DNA from: Cephalotus follicularis | Lineage: Eukaryota > Streptophyta > Magnoliopsida > Oxalidales > Cephalotaceae | DNA: 64,000 bases | Assembly: GCA_001972305.1 (NCBI GenBank) | Contig: BDDD01002254.1 | Span: forward strand, 310,001-374,000 | Direction of reading: 5' to 3' | In this document: positions 43,807-54,035 of the stretch, in pieces | Numbering within the stretch: the stretch's first letter is position 1 | Layout of the letters: each line of letters opens with the position of its first letter | Made by a program: the position numbers and the translations under genes | Notes under the pieces: generated by a model | The model's input: only the letters and a program-made list of their open reading frames with translations | What the model was told of the DNA's origin: nothing | Databases searched by the model: none

Positions 43807-44830
43807 TTTGTTCATAAGATTCACAATATAACAGAAAACAGAGCATGAATTTACACACTTCAATTCAGTCTAACATCAACATACAGATGCATATAAACCA
43901 TCCTAACACGAATTACATGTTATATCTTTATAAACATGTCATAAATCCTACCTCAGAAGCTATCCCAAAATCAAATTGAATTGATTCTTTTCTTTACACT
44001 TCAATTCAACTCAATCTTCAATAATTCCAGAAATCAATCTATGTTGCATGTTAATATTAGATACCTGCACAAATCAATATCTACATAAACGGAGTAACTA
44101 TAATACTAACAACTGAATTCAAACTAGAAGCTTACCAATTCAATTTAAGCTTCAATTTCAAATTTGAACTCCATTTTCCTTCAACATGCAAATCCCAGTT
44201 TACTCCAGATTAATTTCTCTCTTTCCAGAAGATTTCTAACTCTCAACTCAACTCACAACAGTATGATATAAAGGATTTTGTGTCCAACAATTTTTTCAAT
44301 CCCCTAACTCAAATTCTCAGCCTTTTCTCTCCTCTCTCTAATTCCACTGAACTCACTGATTTTCTCTCAGTTTTGCAGGTTACAACGCCAAGACACCAGT
44401 CTCTCATGCAGATAATAGCTAGCATTATTATTTTTTCAATGTTTGACACGTTCCTAGACCACCTGTCCAGGTTAAAAGCCATTCACGCTATTGCTCTATT
44501 TCAATCGACACGTATCAGACAGCTGTCTGGGCTTAAAGCGTCAACGGTTTTACTTTTGGTGTCGATGGTTAGGCGACATATTTTGTTTCCTTAAGTTTCT
44601 TTCAAACAATTCCCCATTTAATTCAATTTATCCCTCCTATATCTCAATTCCATTCAATCAAGACCTCAACTTAACCCAATAACAAACATTAGTTTAATTA
44701 AAGAACAATTAAGCGTTAATTTCAATTCAATGCATCATTTATTCATCATTTATATAATATACATTGAATTGAAGTTACGGTTATTACATTCCTCCCTCTT
44801 TACAGAAAATTCGTTCTCGAATTTAAACCT

Positions 44831-46640
44831 TTACATACCAAACAAATGATGAACTTTTTCCATCATTTCAGCTTCACGTTCTCATGTAGCTTCTTCAGCT
44901 CCATGAAACTGCCATAGAATTTTCACCATAGCAATGGTCTTTGTTCTTAAAACTTTCTCCTTCCTGTCCGGAATGCTCATCGGCCTTTCTTCATATGATA
45001 GATTGTCACTGATAAATCCCGAGTCATAGCCCAACACATGAGAAGAATCGGTTACGTATTTCCGTAGCATGGAAACATGGAATACGTTGTGTACATTGGA
45101 TAGGTTAGGTGGTAATGCTATTTGATATGCTACTTCCCCAACTCTCTCTAATATCTTGTAGGGTCCAATGTACCGTGGAGCTAATTTTCTCTTCCGGCCA
45201 AATCTGGATATACCTTTCGAAGGCGAGATTCTTAGAAAAACACGATCTCCCTTCTCAAACTCCAACTTTCGTCTTCTTCCATTGGCATAACTCTTTTGCC
45301 GACTCTGAGCAGCGAGCAACCTTTTCTTGACTATCATAACCTTATCGGTGGTTTCTTGGACAATGTCAGGTCTAAATACTTGCCTTTCACCCACTTCATC
45401 CCAGCATATAGGAGATCTACATTTCCTCCCGTATAAAGCTTCATAAGGATCCATTTCGATGCTAGAATGATAATTGTTATTGTAGGAGAATTCAATAAGT
45501 GGAATATGATCCTCCCAACTTCCAGCAAAATCAATCACACAAGCCCGGAGCATATCTTCTGGAGTTTGAATAGTACGCTCGGACTGTCCGTCAGTCTGTG
45601 GATGAAATACTGTACTAAAATTCAAGGTTGTTCCCATAGCTGATTGGAACTTCCTCAATAATCTTGAGGTAAACCTCGCATCGCGGTCACAAATAATACT
45701 GACCGATACTCTATGAAATTTCAAAATCTTCCGAATGTATAACCGAGCTAACTTCTCAATAGAATATGTCATATTCATCAGAAGAAAGTGAGAAGACTTG
45801 GTGAGTCTGTCTATGACAACCCAAACTGCTTCATGACGATTCTGTGATCTCGGCAAGCCCGACACAAAATCCATAGTTACATGTTCCCACTTCTATTCTA
45901 CTATTGGTAAGGATTGTAACAATCCTATAGGTTTATGATGTTCTGCTTTGACTCTCTAATAAGTCAAACATCTTGCCACAAATTCGGCAATATCACTCTT
46001 CATACCACTCCACTAGTAGTTTCCCTTCAGATCATGCCACATCTTAGAGCTTCTTGGATGATTATTGTAATGGGATTTATGACCTTGGTGCAATAACTCA
46101 CCTCTTAAACCTTTGTCATCTGGAACACATATTCCCCCTCGGAACCTTAATATACCATATGAATGTATGGAGAAATCAGAGTTAGGATCTAATTCTAAGT
46201 TATCGCGAATGTTCCATAATTCAGTGTCACTAAACTGAGCATTCTTGATGCAATCAAGAAGTTCCGGTTGTGCTCTAAGATTTGCTATAATAACACCGCT
46301 AGAAACTATGAACAGCTTTCATCTTTGAAAACCCTCTAGTAATTTTCACTGCAAGACCATTGCACCAACAATCATTGCTTTGTGATTCAGGGCATCAGCA
46401 ATAACATTCGCTTTCCCAGGGTGATACTGAATATTGCAGTTATAATCGTTGAAGAATTCAACCCACCTTCGCTGTCTCCTGTTCAATTCTTTCTAAGAAA
46501 GTAAGTATTTCAAACTTTTGTGGTCGATGAATATCTTGAATTACTTACCATAAAGATAGTGTCTCCATTTCTGTAAAGCAAACACTATGGAAGCTAATTC
46601 AATTTCATGTACAAGATAGTTCTCCTCATACGGTTTCAAT
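44831..46640 (-). pseudogene. pol: RNase H and integrase of the antisense chromovirus
   Basis: Minus strand: RNase H end ([24 protein letters not shown], then IQYHPGKANVIADALNH), zinc finger (HKSHYNNHPRSSKMW ... FVARCLT, with the last Cys decayed), then an open stretch from 45874 to 44882: MDFVSGLPRSQNRHEAVWVV, IICDRDARFTSRLL, HPQTDGQSERTIQTPEDML, NNNYHSSIEMDPYEALYGRK, GDRVFLRISPSKGISRFG, VHNVFHVSMLRKYV. D, D and E are all in place. A TGA at about 44879-44881 probably replaced TGG. The chromodomain-like end (EREAEMMEKVHHLFGM) stops at 44831. Several more stops lie upstream of 45874. Confidence 0.85.
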
Positions 46641-46698
46641 TGTAACACCCCGTGTGAATTTCGGGATAAATTAATGTTTTGGGCCTAAGAAAATTTTC

Positions 46699-48109
46699 CT
46701 CTTTGGCTTATGAAGCAAGTCAGAGAAGGATCTCGGTCTGACTTCCACATCAGAGAAGACGGTGCTCTGATGTTTGGGTGGAGGATATGCATTCCGCATG
46801 TTGAGGAGATTAAGGAAAATATTTTGGAGGAAGCACATTGTTTTGCTTAGTCGATGCATCCTGGAATTACCAAGATGTATCGTGATCTAAGACAGTCTTA
46901 ATGGTGGCGTGGCATGAAACGAGAGATTTCTAAGTTTGTGGCAAGGTACTTAACGTGTCAATAGGTGAAGGCTGAGTGACAGAGGCCCTCAGGTCTTCTC
47001 CAACAGCTCCCTATCCTTGAATGTAAATGGGACTACATATCCATGGATTTTGTGTCGGGTTTTCCTCTAACGAAGAGAAAGCATGATGCTATATGGGTGA
47101 TAGTGGTTCGACTGACCAAGTCGGCTCACTTTTTGCAGATAAGGATGGAGTTCAACCTGGACAAGCTAGCTTGGTTGTATATGGTTGTAATCATCAGGTT
47201 GTATGGATTTCCCAACAACATTGTCTCGAACAGGGATCCCAGGTTCACTTTGAGATTCTGAAGGAGGTTGCAGACAGCATTGGGTACGGAGTTGCGACTC
47301 AGTACGACGTATCATCCTAAGACCCATGGGCAGTCTGAGCTTGCAATCCAGATTCTTGAAGACATGTTGAGAGCCTGTGTTATGGATTTCAAAGGTAGTT
47401 AAGATGACCACCTGGCCTTGATCGTGTTCGCCTACAACAACAGCTACCAAGCAAGCATTGGTATGGCCCCTTATAAAGCCTTGTATGGTAGACGTTGCAG
47501 GACCCCTATATTTTAAGATGAAGTGGGAGGGAAAAGATATTAGGTCCAAAGTTAGTCCAAGACGCGACAAAGAATGTGAAGGTTATCTTAGAAAGGTTGC
47601 GTGTAGCTCAAAGCAGGAAAAAGAGTTACGTTGATAAGCGCCGTAAGGATTTAGAATTTTCAGTGGGTGATAAGGTCTTCCTTCGTGTTTCACCTTACAC
47701 TGGGATCATTCGTTTTGGCAAGTGCGGCAAGATCATCCCGCGTTTCATAGTTCCTTTTGAGATTTTGAAAAGGATCGGACCTGTTGCTTATCGTCTGGCG
47801 TTACCTCCAGAGTTGGCCAGAGTTCACGATGTTTTCCACGTATCTGTGCTGAGGAAGTACATCACTGATTCTTCCCACATCTTGAGTGAGCCGATTGAGT
47901 TATCTAAAGAAGATTTACCAGTTCTGGCTTACGAAGAAGCTCCAGTGTAGATTTTGGATCACCGAGAGCAGATCTTGTGGACTAAGACCATTCCGTTGGT
48001 GAAGGTCTTGTGGAGAAACCATGTAGTCGAGGAAGCTACCTGGGAAGATGAGGACCAGATGAAAGAGCGTTATCCCGACCTTTTCCTCGGATCAGTGTTC
48101 AAATTCTGA
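46699..48109 (+). pseudogene. pol: Integrase of the sense chromovirus
   Basis: It starts abruptly after 58 bases of LTR (deletion junction at 46698/46699). It keeps HCFA then HPGITKMYRDLR of the zinc finger, WDYISMDFVSGFPLTKRKHD, NIVSNRDPRFTLRF (SN for SD, so the second Asp is lost), HPKTHGQSELAIQ, and an open C-terminal part 47576-47950 ([34 protein letters not shown]). The chromodomain-like tail (KVLWRNHVVEEATWEDEDQMKE) follows a stop at 47948-47950 and ends at TGA 48107-48109. Frameshifts occur near 47255 and 47550. Confidence 0.85.
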
Positions 48110-48136
48110 GGACAAAATTTCCTAAGGGGGGGAGAT

Positions 48137-50640
48137 TGTAACACACGTGTTAATTTCAGGATAAATTAATGTTTTGGGCCTAAGAAAATTTTCGTTTTGG
48201 GGTTGTTGGATATTGGGCTTAGTGGTAGTAAGGCCCAATGTGAGAAGAAGATATTTGGGTTGATGATACTGCCTTGGGAAGTATGAAGCGTCCTGGAGAA
48301 GCTTTAGCAATAGTATGCTAATTCGACTGGAGAAGGTAACAAATGTGTATCCTGTCAGTTCTTCCCTGGAAATGTGAGCTTTGCTTGAGTGCTTTTCCCT
48401 TTCTTCCCTGTTCTTATTTTAAGGTTCTTCCATCGAGTTTGAAGATTTGGAGCGTTTCTCACCGTCTAAGAGTTTAGTAAGGTGAGTGCCTTTCTTCTCG
48501 GTGGATATAGCTATGCGACACGCTGTATCTCCCATCATGGTTTTGAGGTAGAGCTATGAGAGTATGATGGCCAGATAGGCATTGTTGTGGCGTTGTATAC
48601 ATGTAGGTATTCATGCATGTTTACTCGGATATGTGTTAGAATAGGCGATGCTAAATCTGCTGTGTCTATTAATCTTGTAGAAGAAGATCCATGTGTGGAA
48701 TCCGCGCAGCAAGGGAGTTAGTCAGAGGACTTACAGAGAACTAATGAGTGGGGTATTCCCTTTTCTATTACTAATTTATGAGAGTCTTATTGTGAAATTG
48801 TGCCTTCTCTTCCATAATGTTAAACGTTTGACCAGGATTTGTTTTCTTGTTGTCTTTATCGATTTTGCATGATGAGATAAGGTTTTCCAAGTGTGTGTGC
48901 TGGATGTCTTGGGTTGACCTGTGTTCCACTGTTATTTAAAGTATTTCAAGCTTCTTGATATTATGTGTTGTTCTCGGACGCTGGGTATTGGTAAGCTCTG
49001 ATATGTGAGGCTCATTTGGTTGAGAAGGAGTATTGCGTTGGATCCCAATTCCATTCAGCAATTGCATTGTCTATAATGGGTTGTTGGGTGTGACTATCCC
49101 CTAGGTTCCGTTACTTGGATCTGCTCATTCCGTTGGTCTATGACGACATGTTGTGTGAGTGCAGCCGATGGATTCGCTACTTCTTCCGTCAGATCATGTT
49201 GAGTGCTTTGACACGCAATTGACGACTAGAGATGGTCCAAGCAGTGATTCGCTTACCTCTTAGTCAAAGTTCTCCTATGTGATTTCAGACAAGGGTGGAG
49301 CTGAGTGATGATTTACGGGCCCCTTAGTCGATGTTCGAACTGCATGATTGCCGATGAGGGTGGAGCTTACATAGCCCCTCGATCAAGGTTCATGTGGTGT
49401 TGTGCTCTGGGTGTGAGGCATCTATACTGGTATATGAGGGATATGTACAATTCTGTAGCCTATGACCTTTCCGATGTTGTTCCTGTGGAGCAGTCACTTG
49501 TTATGACCGATGTGGTTTGGACAAAGCAGAGGATGATGTAGCCGAGGTGGTTCCAGCAGTGGTATGTATGGCCACGGTATGGGTGGCAAGGTGAGTATGT
49601 GAATCCTAGCAGTACCAGTGTTCCTCTGATCTGTATGATCCTCAGAATTCTTGATCTTTATTTTGATTCCACTTAGTTTATGACTTCTTGGCACATTATT
49701 ACTTTCCTTAAGGTTAAGTCATTGAGTTGGTTGCTCGGACGTCTTTTTGTTAATGTATACATATTCATATTCTTCTTTATTTCATTGAGTGGTGTTTTAT
49801 GTATTGTTGTTGGCCCAGTTGGGCATAACACGAGACGTTGCCTTCAATGCGTCCGATGGTTGTGGACTGTTCAGGGAGTTCCTTGTTCTCACTCTCTAGT
49901 CAGTTGGAGTAATCCCCTCTCAGTTTTTGTGCAGTTGGAGCTATAGATTGAAGTTCCTCTGATCCATCTGACCAAGGCTTGTTTTGAGATAGGTAGACCA
50001 TGGCATGAGCATCTTAGATGGATTCTCGGCTAGTCGGACTCGCATTCAATGTGGACATTTTGGGTGTTGTATAGATTCTGTTGTAGTTTATGAGAATCTT
50101 TAAAGCCTTGTAGTTTGTTAATCATCTCTGTATGTGTAAAATCTATGGTTTATGTTATCTTTGTCACTTGTGGTTGCTCGGAAAAGCAATGATGCATTTT
50201 TGATGATTTAATGCCTTTTTAAATGTTTATGAGATCCTTGTGATGGTTGTTGAGGTTCTAAGCTTGTAGGAGGCATAGCGTCAAGCAGCCGAGGATGAGG
50301 GAAGAGTGTTGAAGTCTTGTCAGCCCTTCTCGGCATAGGCCAGACTTTCTCGGCATTAGTCTGACCAGGCCTCTAGGTTTGAGGGTAGAGCATGTAGCAT
50401 GGAAGTCTAGTCCTCGAACGTAGGGAGTAGCGAGGGTGTGGAAATCTGACTTCTCGGTTTGGTTTTTCCCGACCACCCACCTACATATATATTTTATATG
50501 GTGAGGAGCGGGAGCTTGAGAGCTCGGGTGCCGTGTAGCTTTAGTGCTTTATCATGCGTAGTTGTTTAGAGGAGCTCGGTTGGTTTTCCCTTTTATGGCG
50601 TGATCCTTACGTCGGATCTCGTAACATTAAATCCTTTGTT
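48137..50640 (+). repeat. Central LTR of the sense chromovirus pair
   Basis: It starts TGTAACACACG after a polypurine tract (48119-48136, ttcctaagggggggagat). The right end is not clear: no tRNA-iMet site follows, and gag-protease sequence begins at about 50650, so the end of the LTR and the whole gag may have been deleted together. Two degenerate repeats of about 65 bp (gatgagggtggagctta-like) lie at about 49240-49385. Confidence 0.65.
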
Positions 50641-50649
50641 TAGAGGAGT

Positions 50650-51192
50650 TTTTTTTAAGGTAGTGGTAGCTAACAGCAAAGCAGACCTGCAGCGATTGCG
50701 AGAGTCTATGCTTTGAACATAGATGACGCCCTCGGATCTCTAGATGTGGCAATAGGTAAGGCTCATATCTTTGTTGGAGATGCCACCATTTTGTTTGATA
50801 TGGGAGCCTCTTTATCTTTTATTGCCCATGCTTTTTGCATTCATGCTTGTTATGAGTTGAGTTCCTTGGATGGAGAGATCGCGGTATCTGTTCCAACGGG
50901 CCAGAGCTACCTGGTGGAGCGAGTTTACAAGGATTGCCATGTTATGATTAAGGGGCGGAATTTCCCAGCCGAACTTATTCCTTTCCGCATTGAAGATTTT
51001 GATGCCATCCTGGGCATGGATTGGCTTATGACGCACGGAGCAATGGTGGATTGTTCGCGGAAGGTTGTTTCCTTTTGTTTGTCTGACAGGTTAGGCATGG
51101 AGCTAGTCTGTGAGCAGCGCTCAGTACCATTTAAGGTAATCTCGGCTATGGTGGCATGTAAGATTTTGGTGAAAGGTGGACAAGGTTTTTAG
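50650..51192 (+). pseudogene. pol: Protease of the sense chromovirus
   Basis: A short run-in (ARVYALNIDDALGSLDVAIGK) is followed by LFDMGASLSFIAHAF, the active site, where the family has DSG or DTG and this copy has DMG. It continues with FPAELIPFRIEDFDAILGMDWLMTHGAMVDC and stops at 51190-51192. Gag is missing upstream. Confidence 0.75.
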
Positions 51193-52864
51193 CTCATGTG
51201 GTAGACACTCGGATGTCTAAGCCAGAGATAAGGAATATACCAATGGTTTGTGAGTTCCCCGATGTCTTTCCAGAGGAGTTACCAGGTCCTCCACCAGATA
51301 GAGAGATAGACTTTGTTATTGAGTTAATTCCTGGCACATCTTTTATATCCCTTGCTCCTTACCGTATGGCGCCGATAGAGCTGAAGGAGTTGAAGGTGCA
51401 ATTGCAAGAATTTTTGGAGAAAGGATTGATTCGACCTAGTAGTTCTCCATAGGTTGCTCTAGTCTTATTCGTGAAAAAGAAGGATGGTGCTATGCAGCTA
51501 TGTATGGATTACAGGCAGCTCAACAAGGTCACTGTGCCTAACAAGTGTCCGTTGCCACGGATTGATGACTTATTTGACCAGTTACGAGGTGCCTACGTGT
51601 TTTCAAAGATAGAGCTTCGATTAGGATATCACCAGTTGAAGGTAAGGGAAGGAGACATTCCTAAGACAGCATCCAGATCGAGATATGACCTCTATGAGTT
51701 CTCGGTCATGCCGTTTGGGCTGACCAATTCGTCGGCCGCATTTATGGATTTGATGAATTGGGTGTTCCAACCTTTTCTTGACACATTTGTGGTAGTGTTC
51801 ATAGACGATATTATGGTGTATTCTCATAGTCCGGCCATTCTCGGTCATGCCGTTTGGGCTGACCAATGCGTCGGCCGCGTTTATAGATTTGATGAATTGG
51901 GTGTTTCAACCTTTTCTTGACACCTTTGTGGTGGTGTTCATAGTCGATGTTATGGTGTATTCTCAGAGTCCGACCGAGCATGATGAGCTTCTGAGGATTG
52001 TGTTACAGACCTTGAGGAACCATAAGCTTTATGCTAAGCTCAGTAAGTGTGAATTTTGGTTGGACAAGGTGGAATTTTTGGGTCATGTGATCTCGGGTGG
52101 AGGGATTGAGGTAGACCCGAGGACGGTCGAAGCTGTGTTAGCTTGGGAGCAACCCAAAAGCGTGTCAGAGGTGCGCAGTTTTCTTGGCTTGGTTGGTTAT
52201 TATTGAAGATTTGTCGAAGGGTTCTCTTTGATAGCAGCTCCTCTGTCAAAGTTGATGAAAAAGGAAGTGAAGTTTGTTTGGCCAGAAGTGTGCGAGAGAA
52301 GCTTCTGAGAGCTGAAGGATAAGATAACATCAGCCCCTGTGTGGACTCTGCCTTCTTCGAATGTTGGTTTTGTTGTGTACAGTGATGCCTCCCATCAAGG
52401 ACTATGTTGCGTGTTGATGCAAGAAGGGAAAGTTATAGCCTATGAGTCGAGATAGTTGAAGAATCATGAGCTTAACTACCCTACCCAGGATCTGGAATTA
52501 GCTGCCTTGGTTTTTGCCTTGAAGATTCGGCACCATTAACTATATGGAGAGGTCTGCCAGATCTTTACAGACCATCGGAGCTTAAGGTATTTGTCCTCCC
52601 AATAGCACCTTAACATGAGGCAGAGAAGATGGATCGAGCTCATCAAGAATTATGATTGAACCATTGAGTATCATCCAGGTAAGGACAACGTTGTAGCTGA
52701 TGCGCTGAGTAGGAAGTCTTATGTTTCCATGGCTCATATTCAGATGGTCTACTTGTCGATGTTGGAGCAGTTGAGATCTTTAGGTGCAGAGCTGTCAGCC
52801 GAGGACAGTGGAGCAATTCTAGCTTCTCTACGGGTAAGATCAGTTCTGGTTGAGTAGGTCAGGG
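51193..52864 (+). pseudogene. pol: RT and RNase H of the sense chromovirus
   Basis: RT reads [57 protein letters not shown] and [17 protein letters not shown], then [11 protein letters not shown] 139-bp tandem duplication (51699-51976) repeats this block; the second copy reads [10 protein letters not shown]. Then [40 protein letters not shown] and the RNase H (VVYSDASHQGLCCVLMQEGK, then YHPGKDNVVADALSRKSY) with several stops. It is cut by the copia LTR at 52865 just after the RNase H. Confidence 0.85.
51699..51976. repeat. 139-bp tandem duplication across the RT active site
   Basis: Two units (51699-51837 and 51838-51976) start ttctcggtcatgccgtttgg and cover the MPFGLTN and FIDD motifs. 139 is not a multiple of three, so the duplication itself shifts the frame. 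The copies differ at about ten sites. Confidence 0.9.
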
Positions 52865-53534
52865 TGATGGGAACGCTCTGCCCGAGCGCAGCGGAAGACT
52901 TTACAATTCGGACTTAGGGGTTTAGGGCCGATTAGCTTTATAATTCCCTCAATTGTTAATCCATAAGCAATGGGATGCCTTAAGCCAAGTCCAAAAGGTC
53001 CCAATAAATGCCAAGGAAATGTAATCAACATCCAATTAAACCGAAACCAAAAACCCAAGCATAGGGCACAACGGGTTGATAAAGCTAGGGTGGCCATAAA
53101 CCCTATAATTGGACACTAACAATGGCTCATAAGGAATAACACACAAAACCCTAGCCATAGCCCAATCGACCCTCACCCATAACATCCCTAACCATAAGGA
53201 ATGAAAAACAAAGCAAGAGAACCATGGAGTTTTGGCAAGGGTTCACGTATCCACATCGACATCCACTGCCATGGCGCCATAAAAGGAAGGAAGAAACGGA
53301 TTATTACCGGTGGTGAAGACTCCTTCCATCGAGATATCTCCCTCTACTCTTTATGCCAAAAATCTCCAAAATCTCCAAGCTCCTCCACTAGCCACGTATG
53401 GGAGAAGGAACGGTGTTTAGCTTAGTCTAAATCACTCTAGGTAAAGATAAGAAGTAGTGTGCAAGTTATATCCACCTATTATGACGTTTGAGTGGTGAAA
53501 GGAGGCTTGAAAATGGCTGCTTTAACGCACCAGG

Positions 53535-54035
53535 CGACACAGGCGTCGACGCGTAGGCGATAGGCATCGACACGTAAGAAAGCAGGTAGAAGATATTGCA
53601 CGGGAGGGAAGAGAGAGAAAGAAAGAATCCAAGTGTGTTCAACAAGTTTCTCTCAAACTATTTATAGTGTTGACTTTATCCTTCCTCATGGCGTCAACGT
53701 GAAACGCAAGGCGTCAACGTGTACGCGTCTCACATTACGAAAAGGCGTCAAGGCCACAGATAATATGGACAGGTTCATAGTGTCATTTGTCTTCGCGTCA
53801 ACGCCAAAACCCCATGGCGTCAACGCACAAAGCCCCTAGTTTTTCCAGTGTTAATGCAATGCTCTCCATAGAGTTAACGCCCAGCGGACTTTCTAGTTTA
53901 GACGTCAACGTTATGCCCTCTTGGTGTCGACGTGTAAAGCTACTGGTTTTTCAAGTGTTAACCCAATCCCTTCGTGTTAACGCCCAGAAGCCCAACCTGA
54001 CATTGGCGTCAACGCATAACAAAGGCGTCGACGTC
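53535..54035. repeat. Array of GGCGTCAACG words in the copia LTR
   Basis: About 14 copies or near-copies: ggcgtcgacgcg, ggcatcgacacg, ggcgtcaacgtg, gcgtcaacgcc, gacgtcaacg, ggtgtcgacgtg, tgttaacgcccag, ggcgtcgacgtcg. Spacing is irregular, 15-50 bases. Confidence 0.75.

Larger units (their letters stand above)
42412..44788 (-). repeat. 3' LTR of the antisense chromovirus
   Basis: 2377 bp; plus-strand ends TGTTACACCCCG and TTATTACA. It holds a TA/TG microsatellite (42805-42860) and a GCGTCGACGGTT-type array (43622-43806), with two more such words at 44537-44572. Polypurine tract on the minus strand at 44805-44789 (TGTAAAGAGGGAGGAA). Confidence 0.8.
42412..46640 (-). mobile_element. Antisense chromovirus (Tekay/Del-like), 3' half
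   Basis: Read on the minus strand: RNase H and integrase (46640-44831), polypurine tract, 3' LTR (44788-42412). RT, gag and the 5' LTR are not in the window, because the element is opened at 46640/46641 by a sense chromovirus insertion. The reading is broken exactly between two RNase H codons. Confidence 0.85.
46641..52864 (+). mobile_element. Sense chromovirus pair sharing a central LTR
   Basis: Order: 58-bp LTR start (46641-46698), integrase (46699-48109), complete LTR start and body (48137 to about 50640), protease-RT-RNase H (about 50650-52864). Both LTR starts read TGTAACAC..CGTG then aatttc.ggataaattaatg. The order LTR-pol-LTR-pol is that of a tandem pair made by unequal recombination, each half then deleted. 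The right part is cut by copia at 52865. Confidence 0.75.
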
